Of a DNA stretch of 64,000 nt, positions 53,352-62,000 are shown one piece after another; position 1 is the first letter of the stretch; each line of letters starts with the position of its first letter. The notes beneath the pieces were generated by a model. The model was not told the DNA's origin. It did no database searches and was given only the letters and a program-made list of their open reading frames with translations. Both the position numbers and the translations under genes were made by a program. This stretch comes from an uncultured Eubacteriales bacterium (GTDB taxonomy: Bacteria > Bacillota > Clostridia > Oscillospirales > CAG-382), in contig CAKSEL010000011.1 in the NCBI GenBank assembly GCA_934446675.1, positions 1 to 64,000 of the forward strand, written 5' to 3'.

Positions 53352-54497
53352 ATGGAGCTTTCGGAACTCAGAAAACAGATAGACGCGATAGATGATGAAC
53401 TTGTATCGCTGTTCTTAAAAAGAATGGACGTATCGGGCGAGGTCGCAAAGGCGAAAATGCAGAGCAATACCGCCGTTATGGACAGCGGCAGGGAACGCGC
53501 AATAGTCTCGCGCCTTACAAAGGGACTCGACGACGATACCGCAAACTATGTGTCGGTGCTGTATTCGACGATATTTGAAATAAGCCGCGCAAAGCAGAGA
53601 AAAATGCTCTCTCATGACACAAAACTTGCCGATGAGATAAAGGAAGCAAAGCTTTCGACCGACGAGCTGTTCCCGTATGCCGCCGACGTTGCGGTTCAGG
53701 GCGTTGAGGGTGCATATTCCCAGCACGCCTGCGACAGACTTTTCGTAAGACCCGATATAACATATACCGAAAATTTCAAGGATGTCTTTAAACTTGTCGA
53801 TTCCGAAAAGTGCAGATACGGCGTCGTGCCGATAGAAAACAGCCTTCACGGCTCTGTCGGCGAGGTATACGATCTGCTTAAGGAATATAAGGATAAGATA
53901 CATATAGTAAGATGCGTGAGAATACCGATATATCATTCTCTGCTTGCCAAGAAGGGCGCACAGCTTTCGGATATAAAAAAGGTGTATTCGCACAGCCAGG
54001 CGATAGGTCAGTGCAGCGAATTTCTCGCGTCGCACCCGGATATTGAGGTAAATGTCTGCAAGAATACCGCGGCAGCCGCAAAAATGGTAGCCGAGAGCGA
54101 CAGAGGAGATATTGCCGCAATTTCGTCAGCCGACTGCGCCGAGCTTTACGGACTCGGAATACTCAAAACCGATATACAGAACAGCGATAATAACCATACG
54201 CGATTTATCTGCATATCAAAAAATCTTGAAATATATCCCGGCGCGTCAAAAATAGGCATAATGTTCACCGTAAAGCATAAAGCAGGAAGCCTTTTCAATA
54301 TGCTTGCGCGCTTTGCGTGCCTCGGAGTAAACCTCACAAAGCTCGAGAGCCGTCCCATAAAGGGAAAGGATTTTGAGTTTATGTTCTATGCCGAAATGGA
54401 TATATACGGACTTTCGCCGGCGCTTCTGTCGTTCCTGTGCGAGCTTGACGACAGACCTGAAGAATTTGTATTCTTGGGCAATTATTCGGAAATATGA
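53352..54497 (+). CDS. pheA: Bifunctional chorismate mutase/prephenate dehydratase
   Basis: 381 residues. An AroQ-type chorismate mutase (about 1-85; MELSELRKQIDAIDDELVSLFLKRM in parts) is fused to prephenate dehydratase (about 110-285; GVEGAYSQHA, PIENSLHGSVGEVYDLL, NNHTRFICISK) and a C-terminal ACT domain (about 295-375; LESRPIKGKDFEFMFYAE). The ACT domain is the expected site of phenylalanine feedback inhibition. It makes phenylpyruvate from chorismate. ATG 53352 is preferred over ATG 53334 because GGGAG (53336-53340) lies before it and the mutase fold starts there. The mutase also supplies prephenate for TyrA, which lacks one. Confidence 0.94.
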   Translation: MELSELRKQIDAIDDELVSLFLKRMDVSGEVAKAKMQSNTAVMDSGRERAIVSRLTKGLDDDTANYVSVLYSTIFEISRAKQRKMLSHDTKLADEIKEAKLSTDELFPYAADVAVQGVEGAYSQHACDRLFVRPDITYTENFKDVFKLVDSEKCRYGVVPIENSLHGSVGEVYDLLKEYKDKIHIVRCVRIPIYHSLLAKKGAQLSDIKKVYSHSQAIGQCSEFLASHPDIEVNVCKNTAAAAKMVAESDRGDIAAISSADCAELYGLGILKTDIQNSDNNHTRFICISKNLEIYPGASKIGIMFTVKHKAGSLFNMLARFACLGVNLTKLESRPIKGKDFEFMFYAEMDIYGLSPALLSFLCELDDRPEEFVFLGNYSEI

Positions 54498-54524
54498 TGT
54501 TTTTTATATAAGGAGCGATTTGTT

Positions 54525-55790
54525 TTGATAACCTACGGACTTTGTGGAAAAACACTTAAACACAGCTATTCAAAGCTGATACACGAAAAACTCGGAAACA
54601 GCGAATACAGACTTCTTAATCTTGAAAAAGACGAGTTTTACGAACTGCTCGAATCGCGTTCCTTTAAAGCCTGCAACGTGACTATTCCGTATAAAAAGGA
54701 CGCATACAGCCTCTGCACCGTGCTTTCAAAAGAGGCGCAGAGCATAGGCAGCGTAAATACCGTCGTCAATAAAAACGGAGTGCTCTACGGATACAATACC
54801 GACTACGCGGGCTTTGAATATATGCTGCGCCGTGCCGGAATTACGCTTGAGAATAAAAACGTAATAATACTCGGAACGGGCGGTACAAGCCTTACGGCAC
54901 AGGCAGTCGCAAAGGACAGCGCGGCAAAGAGCGTAACGGTCGTTTCGAGAACGGGAAAAGTCAATTATAACAATGTTTACGATAAGACCGATACCGAGGT
55001 AATAATCAATACGACGCCGGTTGGAATGTATCCCGATAACGGCAGATGCGCCGTCGATGTTTCAAAATTCCCGAAACTTTGCGCGGTGGTGGACGTAATT
55101 TATAATCCGCTCAAAACAAAAATTCTTGCCGACGCGCAAAAACTCGGCATAAAGAATACCGGCGGACTGCCGATGCTCGTATATCAGGCGGTAAAGGCTC
55201 ATGAGCTGTTCTTTGATACAGAAGTCCCGGACGATGTTCCCGAAAAGATACTCTCCGAATGTCTGTTTGAAACGGCAAATATCGTGCTTGTCGGAATGCC
55301 CGGCTGCGGAAAGACAAGTATAGGCACGGAGATTGCCAAAAAGCTCGGACGCGTGTTCCTCGACACCGATAAATTCGTCGAGCAAAGCGGTCTGACAATC
55401 CCCGAAATATTTGAACGCTACGGCGAAAAGGATTTCAGAAACCGCGAGACGGAGGCTGTCAAAATGCTTACCGCACTTTCGGGAAAGGTAATAGCAACCG
55501 GCGGCGGCAGTGTGCTGGATAGTGAAAACGTCCGAATGATGCGTCAGAACGGAATTGTAGTTTATATCAAACGTCCTCTCGATAAGCTTGCGACGGACGG
55601 CAGACCTTTGAGCGACGGCGGAATGGAAAAGCTGCAGAAACTGTTTGAGCAAAGGCGTGAGGTTTACCAGAACGTTAGCGATATTGAGACCGAAACCGAC
55701 GGAGATATACAAAAGTGCGCCGAAAATATAATTGACGGCGTAAAAAAGAATATATCGGTTCTTTGTCCCAAATACAGCGCAGAGGAGTAA
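54525..55790 (+). CDS. aroE-aroK: Shikimate dehydrogenase-shikimate kinase fusion
   Basis: 421 residues joining two consecutive shikimate-pathway enzymes. Residues 1-235 are AroE: LKHSYSKLIHEKLG at the N-terminus, NVTIPYKKDAY with the catalytic Lys, NTDYAGF with Asp and the NADP loop ILGTGGTS. Residues 245-410 are AroK: P-loop GMPGCGKTSIG, DTDKFVE, FRNRETEA, IATGGGSVL and the lid GRPLSDGG. Fusion should channel shikimate to its phosphate. The start is TTG 54525, nine bases after AAGGAG. Confidence 0.94.
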   Translation: MITYGLCGKTLKHSYSKLIHEKLGNSEYRLLNLEKDEFYELLESRSFKACNVTIPYKKDAYSLCTVLSKEAQSIGSVNTVVNKNGVLYGYNTDYAGFEYMLRRAGITLENKNVIILGTGGTSLTAQAVAKDSAAKSVTVVSRTGKVNYNNVYDKTDTEVIINTTPVGMYPDNGRCAVDVSKFPKLCAVVDVIYNPLKTKILADAQKLGIKNTGGLPMLVYQAVKAHELFFDTEVPDDVPEKILSECLFETANIVLVGMPGCGKTSIGTEIAKKLGRVFLDTDKFVEQSGLTIPEIFERYGEKDFRNRETEAVKMLTALSGKVIATGGGSVLDSENVRMMRQNGIVVYIKRPLDKLATDGRPLSDGGMEKLQKLFEQRREVYQNVSDIETETDGDIQKCAENIIDGVKKNISVLCPKYSAEE

Positions 55791-55795
55791 TATAA

Positions 55796-56230
55796 ATGAA
55801 AATACTCGTAATAAACGGCCCGAACATAAATATGCTCGGCATAAGAGAAAAGAACATCTACGGCACAAAGAGCTATGCGGATCTCTGTGAAATGCTTGAA
55901 AAGAAAGCAAAAGACGAAAACTTTGAAATAAAGCTTTTTCAGTCAAACCATGAGGGCGATATAGTTGATGAAATACAGAGCGCATATCAGAAATACGACG
56001 GTATAGTTATAAACCCTGCCGCGTACACCCATACAAGCGTCGCAATACTCGACGCACTCAAAGCTGTGTCTATTCCGTCAGTAGAGGTTCATATCTCGGA
56101 CGTCGATTCAAGAGAGGATTTCAGGCAGATCTCATACGTTTCGCACTATTGCTTTAAAACTATCAAAGGCGAGGGCTTTGACGGATATATTCACGCGATA
56201 GACGAGATAGCGGCGTATATAAAAAAGTAA
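55796..56230 (+). CDS. aroQ: Type II 3-dehydroquinate dehydratase
   Basis: 144 residues, the standard length. INGPNINMLGIREKNIYG contains the catalytic Tyr loop, followed by SNHEGDIVDEIQ, NPAAYTHTSVAI and EVHISDVDSREDFRQISY with the catalytic His. It makes dehydroshikimate for the AroE domain encoded five bases upstream, and a dodecameric cytoplasmic enzyme is expected. It ends the Tyr/Phe operon; DAHP synthase and dehydroquinate synthase (aroB) genes are not in this window. Confidence 0.96.
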   Translation: MKILVINGPNINMLGIREKNIYGTKSYADLCEMLEKKAKDENFEIKLFQSNHEGDIVDEIQSAYQKYDGIVINPAAYTHTSVAILDALKAVSIPSVEVHISDVDSREDFRQISYVSHYCFKTIKGEGFDGYIHAIDEIAAYIKK

Positions 56231-56245
56231 ATAACATAAATAAAA

Positions 56246-56285
56246 AAGCTAAGCGCGCATTAAACGTACTTAGCTTGATTTTTTT
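56246..56285. terminator. Terminator between the aro operon and the convergent gene
   Basis: AAGCTAAG (56246-56253) pairs with CTTAGCTT (56269-56276). T runs follow on both strands, so it can end both converging units. Confidence 0.88.
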
Positions 56286-56311
56286 GCCCTTCGCGGCACA
56301 TTGTGCCGTGC

Positions 56312-58387
56312 TTACTTTGACTTTTTGCCGTTTTCTTCGGGCGTCGGGAAGATTATTAGAAAACTTGATTCTCCGAAACGTTCGCTGAGATTCAAAAATC
56401 CTTTCTCGTCTGCCGTGCAGGGTTCTTCCGAGGTGTATAAACCGTCGGAAACAATGCGGACGGTGTAGTTTTTGCCCTTTTCAAATCCGCCGATCTTCAG
56501 CCTTACGGCGTCGGAATACTTTGCCGTGACAATGACGTTTTCCGCACTGAATAAAAATCCGTAGGAGTTTGTGCCGAAGCCTATGTTCTTTATTCCGGCA
56601 TATCCCGTGTATTCTCCGAGGTTGGGATTTACCGTGAGAACGCTGCCGTCGGTGTCTGCGCCGAAAAGACCGTATACAGCCATGCTTGCCGCGGCTCCGC
56701 ACTCGGCATATCCGTTTACAGAAAGCGTTTCGGGACTTGAAATAAGCAGCTTCCCGTCGGTGTAGCAGGCGGCAAAGTCGGTAAAGCGGTTCAAAAAGCT
56801 CTTTTTGGAAACCTTCGCACGCGCGGCAAGGTCATAATATTCCGTAACCAGCGACGCACCGCCGTTCTGCCAGTATTTTCCGAAAGCCGCGATCGAAGAT
56901 AACGGGAAGTTGCCGTTTACATAGTCCCACCAACTGTCGCTTGCGTTTATTGTGGTGGAGCGAGGTGCAAATCCGAAAGCGTATATGTCTGCGCCGGTCG
57001 AAGTGTCGCTTGTGACTTCGGTCTTGCCGTCGATCCACGAAAGAATTGCGTCCGACGTCTTTTTGTCGGCGATGCCGGAGCTAATTGCCTCAAGATTGAG
57101 GAAAGTAAATCCGAGATCGTGATAAGAACCCGACGCGTCCTTTGCGCCAGCGTATCTCGAAGAAGATTCTCTGAAGAATGTCTGATTTATTGCGGTTTTG
57201 TTCTTTTCCGCAACCGCAGAGTATTCGTCAGCCTTTTCGGGCTGTCCCATAAGCGTGTAAAGCTTTGCAAGATCGGTCATTGCCTCGTTGAAAGCCATGT
57301 TGCAGTATGCGTCGAGATAACCGAAACGGTGATTGAACCAGTAGTTGGAGCCTGCGCCGTTGGACTCTCCGCTGTTGCTTTCGGTGAGAATGTATACAAG
57401 TCCGTCAGCCTCGTTGTAGCGTATTCCGCCGCCGTTGAGGTCGTTTTTGTCAAAGTAGTAGTTTACGGCTTTCTCTAACTTCTGAAGAACCGTAAGACCG
57501 TTCGATACATCAAGCTTGGGTGCGCTTGTCGTGTCCTTTTCGTAAAGGAAGGACGTGTCTGCTTCCCAGAGTGCTATCTCGCATACAGCAGAGATAAATC
57601 TCGAATTTGTGTCGTAAAGGTAAAATCCGTTCTTTTCGGACTTCATGGAGTTTTCCGCCGACCATATGTAGCCGTTGGAGAATATCGGATAGTCGCGGAT
57701 TATCTGTTTAAGCTCGTTTATATAGGTTTTGTCGGCGTACCAGGCGTATCTCTTTGCCTGCCAGAGGAAAGTTGACGGATCCGAACTTGATACCGGGAGT
57801 GAGAGAGAGGGATTTTTTGACAGTGCAAAGTCGTTTATAAGACTGTCCGCCGCGGATAAAAGCGCGTTTTCGTCAGATGTATAGATTATTTTTCCGCTGC
57901 TGCCGAATTCGTCATATGCCGTGAGTATGCTTTGGTCAACGACGTTCGGATAAAGATCGGGTTTCTTTGTGATTTTCTTAAATGCCGAAACAAGCACTAC
58001 GATAACCGCGATCACCGCAGCCGCAAATCCGAATATCATTGCCCAGCCGCGTATAAGCCTCTTTATTCTTTTAATTTTTGCACGTTTGATGCGTTCTTTG
58101 CGTTTAAGTACCTCTGCGTGCTTTGCACGGCGCTCGCGAGCTAACATTTCGTTCTGCCTTATAAGGTCGGTTTCGCCGGTCTGACCGAACTGGCGGCTGT
58201 TGCCGTTGGGACGCGAAAACTGCGTTCTTGCACGCGAAGTGTTGGGATTTGAGTTTGGGTTTGTATTTATGTTAATATCACGGCGCATATTTTCGGGATT
58301 GCCGGCGTAGCCGCGCGGCATGTTTGACTTGTTCTGAGGATTGTGTCCCTGTTCGCCGTTTCTGTTGTAATTGCTGTCGTTCTGCAA
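56312..58387 (-). CDS. Membrane-anchored (alpha/alpha)6 glycosidase-like protein
   Basis: 691 residues from the chosen start. An Asn/Arg-rich cytoplasmic N-terminus (about 1-120, ending in a Lys/Arg-rich helix) precedes one membrane helix (AMIFGFAAAVIAVIVVLVSAF, seen in two parts, about 117-138). The outer domain of about 550 residues is helical in paired hairpins with FNHRFGYLDAYCNMAFNEA, ILSWIDGKTEVTS and ASDSWWDYVNGNFPLSSIAAF, like an (alpha/alpha)6 barrel, then a small beta domain. This resembles six-hairpin glycosidases, but I cannot name the family or be sure of catalysis. The longer TTG at 58411 is rejected because AAGGAGG lies inside that extension and serves TTG 58387. Confidence 0.7.
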   Translation of the reverse strand: MQNDSNYNRNGEQGHNPQNKSNMPRGYAGNPENMRRDININTNPNSNPNTSRARTQFSRPNGNSRQFGQTGETDLIRQNEMLARERRAKHAEVLKRKERIKRAKIKRIKRLIRGWAMIFGFAAAVIAVIVVLVSAFKKITKKPDLYPNVVDQSILTAYDEFGSSGKIIYTSDENALLSAADSLINDFALSKNPSLSLPVSSSDPSTFLWQAKRYAWYADKTYINELKQIIRDYPIFSNGYIWSAENSMKSEKNGFYLYDTNSRFISAVCEIALWEADTSFLYEKDTTSAPKLDVSNGLTVLQKLEKAVNYYFDKNDLNGGGIRYNEADGLVYILTESNSGESNGAGSNYWFNHRFGYLDAYCNMAFNEAMTDLAKLYTLMGQPEKADEYSAVAEKNKTAINQTFFRESSSRYAGAKDASGSYHDLGFTFLNLEAISSGIADKKTSDAILSWIDGKTEVTSDTSTGADIYAFGFAPRSTTINASDSWWDYVNGNFPLSSIAAFGKYWQNGGASLVTEYYDLAARAKVSKKSFLNRFTDFAACYTDGKLLISSPETLSVNGYAECGAAASMAVYGLFGADTDGSVLTVNPNLGEYTGYAGIKNIGFGTNSYGFLFSAENVIVTAKYSDAVRLKIGGFEKGKNYTVRIVSDGLYTSEEPCTADEKGFLNLSERFGESSFLIIFPTPEENGKKSK

Positions 58388-58424
58388 GGTGATTTTCCTC
58401 CTTGTTTTCAAACTTTACATATGT

Positions 58425-58453
58425 ATTTTATCATAATGCGGCAGAGTTTTCAA
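58425..58453 (-). promoter_or_regulatory. Promoter of the membrane-anchored glycosidase-like gene
   Basis: Minus strand TTGAAA (58453-58448), 17-bp spacer, TAAAAT (58430-58425). Confidence 0.7.
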
Positions 58454-58515
58454 CAGTATATTTAATTAATATATAAATTTTGCTCTTTTTCGGTTTCTTT
58501 TGTTGTTAATGCTCA

Positions 58516-58544
58516 TTGACTCAAAAGTTTAAATGTGGTAGAAT
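58516..58544 (+). promoter_or_regulatory. Promoter of the cobalamin riboswitch transcript
   Basis: TTGACT (58516-58521), 17-bp spacer, TAGAAT (58539-58544). Confidence 0.75.
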
Positions 58545-58565
58545 ATGTATGAAAACCGAATATTT

Positions 58566-58774
58566 GCACAATGTGTCGGATATGCTGCATAAAAGGCATA
58601 CCCGGTGAAAAGGGAACACGGTGTGAATCCGTGACGATACCAGTCGCTGTGTGCATCCGAAAGGGAAAATTTCCGTCGGTGAAAGCCGGTCATTGGGAAA
58701 CTGAGAAGGCAGGAGATTTTTTCGGCGCAGTTTGTCTGCGATAGGGTGTAAAGTCAAAAGACCTGCATTGATGC
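58566..58774 (+). ncRNA. Cobalamin riboswitch
   Basis: Core elements in order: P1 5' arm GCACAATG (58566-58573); AAGGGAACACGGTGTGAAT and CCGTGAC; a CGCTGTG segment matching the conserved CCACTGT region; GGTCATTGGGAAACTGAGAAGGC in parts; and the B12 box AGTCAAAAGACCTGCAT (58752-58768). The 3' arm CATTGATGC (58766-58774) pairs back to P1 with one bulge. The aptamer is expected to bind adenosyl- or methylcobalamin and repress the downstream gene. It has its own promoter 22 bases upstream. Confidence 0.93.
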
Positions 58775-58904
58775 TTTTTCGCACGTACCGCAAGCCGTTC
58801 CGATGTCCGGCAGGGCAGGGAACTTAAAAAACGCTTGCTTTACAGAAAAAGTATTATCGGCTTCTTGCAGATTTTTTTCAGTATTCTGCAAGGGCTTTGT
58901 TGTT

Positions 58905-58975
58905 GCGCCGATTTGCAAAAGTCACAGGAATAGCTGCTGTGGTAAGTTTTGTTTGCTTGCCGCGGCGCTTTTTTT
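58905..58975 (+). terminator. Terminator of the riboswitch leader
   Basis: GCGCCG (58905-58910) pairs with CGGCGC (58963-58968), continued after an internal loop by GCAAA/TTTGC and CACAG/CTGTG, and followed by seven T residues. It lies 66 bases before the start codon. CGGCGC also occurs inside the aptamer (58723-58728) and could pair with the same 5' arm as an antiterminator; that is speculative. A separate hairpin, CTTGCAGA/TCTGCAAG, lies at 58864-58892. Confidence 0.65.
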
Positions 58976-59041
58976 GTATGCGGCGATTTCAAGTTTACAG
59001 TCAAATGATTGAATATAAAAAGGAAAGGAATTTCAAAAATC

Positions 59042-62000
59042 ATGACAAATCGCAAAAAAAGCTCAAAACTTCTGCTGATTTTTGCAGTCGGCATACTGTC
59101 GGCGCTACTTGCATTTTCCGTAAGCGCAAAAGGCGGAACAATGAGCGGAGACGGAAGCCGTGACAATCCTTATCTGATTGACGACGCGGCGGATCTTATC
59201 GCATTCCGCGACGAGGTAAACGTACAGACTGCAGACGCTGCAAGTACGCTCTGCGCAAAGCTGACTGCCGATATCGACATATCGGACGCTGCGTGGACGC
59301 CGATTGCAAATTCGGGTTTTGCAACTCAGGGCTACGCCGGAGTGTTCGACGGAGACGGTCATAAGATAAGCGGACTGAAGATCAGTTCTTCGGCGTCAAA
59401 CCAGGGGCTTTTCGGCTATCTCGGTCTTGACGGCAGCGGAACAAACCGCGCGCTGATTAAAAATCTCAGCGTTTCGGGAAATGTTACATCTTCGGGCAAC
59501 TATATCGGCGGAATTGCCGGACAGATGACGTCTGCCGAGATTGTAAACTGCTCTTTTTCGGGCAGCGTTTCGTCAAGCAGAAAAAACGGCTCGTATGTCG
59601 GCGGAATAATCGGATATATCAATAATACCGATAACACCGGAAAGAACGCGAAACCGAGAGCGCTTATCAGCGGCTGCGCAAATACCGCAGACGTGTCTAC
59701 CGACGCAAAAGGTTATGCCGGAGGCATTACCGCATACGCAAAGTTTATAGATATAGAAAACTGCTACAATACCGGCGCCATTTCCGGAACCATGCGTTCT
59801 GGCGGTATTGCGGGACAGATGCAGAACAAGGTGTATGCCTCTAACTGCTATAATATAGGTGCTGTTTCGGGTACTTCCACAAGCGCAGACATTGCGGACT
59901 TTATCTATAAGGGTTCTGAGCTTATAAACTGCCACTATCTTGTACAGGCATTCGGAACAGGTATGGGAACCGCCGACGCGGACTGCGCAAAGATAGAAAG
60001 CACAGAAGGACTTTCGGAACTGCTCGGCGAAGCTTTTGTTTCCGATAAAGACGGCGTAAACGGCGGTTATCCGATTCTTGCATGGCAGGCAGGCTCGGCA
60101 GGAGAGGTTAAAAATCCCCGTCTTGAACTTATGGGCAATACCGTGCTCAAAACGCTTGACGGTTTTGATACGGCTGATTTTTCCGTAAAGTTTGCCGATA
60201 CGGAACCCTCTCATATCAACTGGAGCGTTGTTTCGGGAGAAAACGTAATCTCGGTTATTTATCCCGTAAATCCAGACGAATATAATACTTCCGTTGTTAT
60301 AAAGGCAATAAATCCCGGTAAAGCCGTAATACAGGCTGCAACGGATGACGAAAGCCTGAAAGTAAGCGCGTATATAACCGTTCTTCCCGAAATCACAGGA
60401 CGTGAAATCGAAGGAATTGTAGCCGCGGGAAACACCGTAAGCGCAAAGATCACGGTTCTCGGCGCAAAGCCTTACGACTATGATAACTACCCAGAACTTG
60501 TATTCCAGTGGAAATATTTAACAAGCGAAGATTATCTTTCGGGCAATACCGGTTTTAACAGCTATAAGAGCATAAGCGGCGCAAACGACCGTACATTTAC
60601 CATTCCCGAAAGCCTTGTCGGAGATTATCTGTCGTATACCGTAATGCTCGGCGGCGAAAGTTTTATGCCGTCGTCGCCGTACCTTGTAAAATCGAGCGAC
60701 GAATATAATGTTGAAGCCGACGCTGCCGCACTTGTCTTTGATTTCGATACGATAAAGACGGATATGCAGCTTGAACTTGCTTTAAACGGAGCAAACGGCA
60801 GCACAATAGAATGGACAAGCGATAACCGGGACGTAATAAATTCCGAAACCGGCACTGTTGTTCTTCCCAAGACCGGAAAAGTTACTGTAACCCTTACCGC
60901 AGTTTTAAAGTGCGGCGAGGCTGTCAGGACAAAGACCTTTACTTTTGAGGTATATTCGTTAAAGCAGACTCAGACAGAGATTGCCGACATGAAAAAGAGA
61001 CTTAAAAACGGCATAAAGTCTCTCGGAAATTTCTATAAGCTCTATCCCGTATACGGCACAGACACAAATGTTCTCGAAATGCTTTGCGATGATATAAAGA
61101 ACAGCAAAGAGCCTGAAATGACGGCTGTAATCGGAAACATTGAAGAAGTTTACGGCGGCGCCGGAATTGCCGAAAACGGAGATATAACATATTTCTATGC
61201 CGATCCCAATACCGCACCGGGCGTTCATAACGGTTCTTACAGAGTAACGTTTGATTTCTGTCTCGGCGGTGAAACACAGAGACTTGAAGTGCCGGTTATA
61301 ATTCCGTGGGACGCAGAGCTTGTAAAACAGGCTATGACGGAGCAGATACTCCCCGGAATCGAACTCCCGTCTTATACCGAAGAAAATATTTCACTTCCTG
61401 TATGCGCGAACGGCAAACTCTGGGCGCTTGCAAGCTGGACGACCTCCGATGAGACGGCAGTCAAAATAAATACCGTCAAAAAGTCGGCGGATAAAAGATT
61501 TTTACCCGACACCGGCGTTATTTACCCCGGACTTGAAGAAAAGCACGTGAAACTCACGGCTGCGGTAACATTCGGATTCACAAACGCCTCGATAAACGAA
61601 CCCCCGATAGTTCTCTATAAGACTTTTGATGTAACTGTCGGAAAGATCGACGAGGATACCGCAAAGAACATAAAGACCGAGCTTGAAAACAAGCTTGAAA
61701 ACGGACTTAAAAATGCAGGGCTCCGCGACGCCGCAACGGGAAAGGCTCTCGAAATAAACGACGGAGTTTATACCGCGGTCAACGATATACTCTATCCCAC
61801 AACACGCGACTTTAAGATCGACGGTAAGTATTATCCCGTAACCATAAAGAGCGATAATGAGGACGTAATTGTATCTCCCGACGTAAATAATGCCGCGAGG
61901 ACAACGGTTTACCGTCCCATGCCCAGAGAAGAGCCTGCAAAGGCAAACGTAATGCTCACAATTCTCGATAAGTCGAGCGGAGTATCCGTTTCAAAGACTT

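Noticed and set aside
58409..58411. TTG start at 58411 for the membrane-anchored glycosidase-like protein
   Set aside because: The AAGGAGG ribosome site lies downstream of it, inside the extension, and is correctly spaced for TTG 58387.
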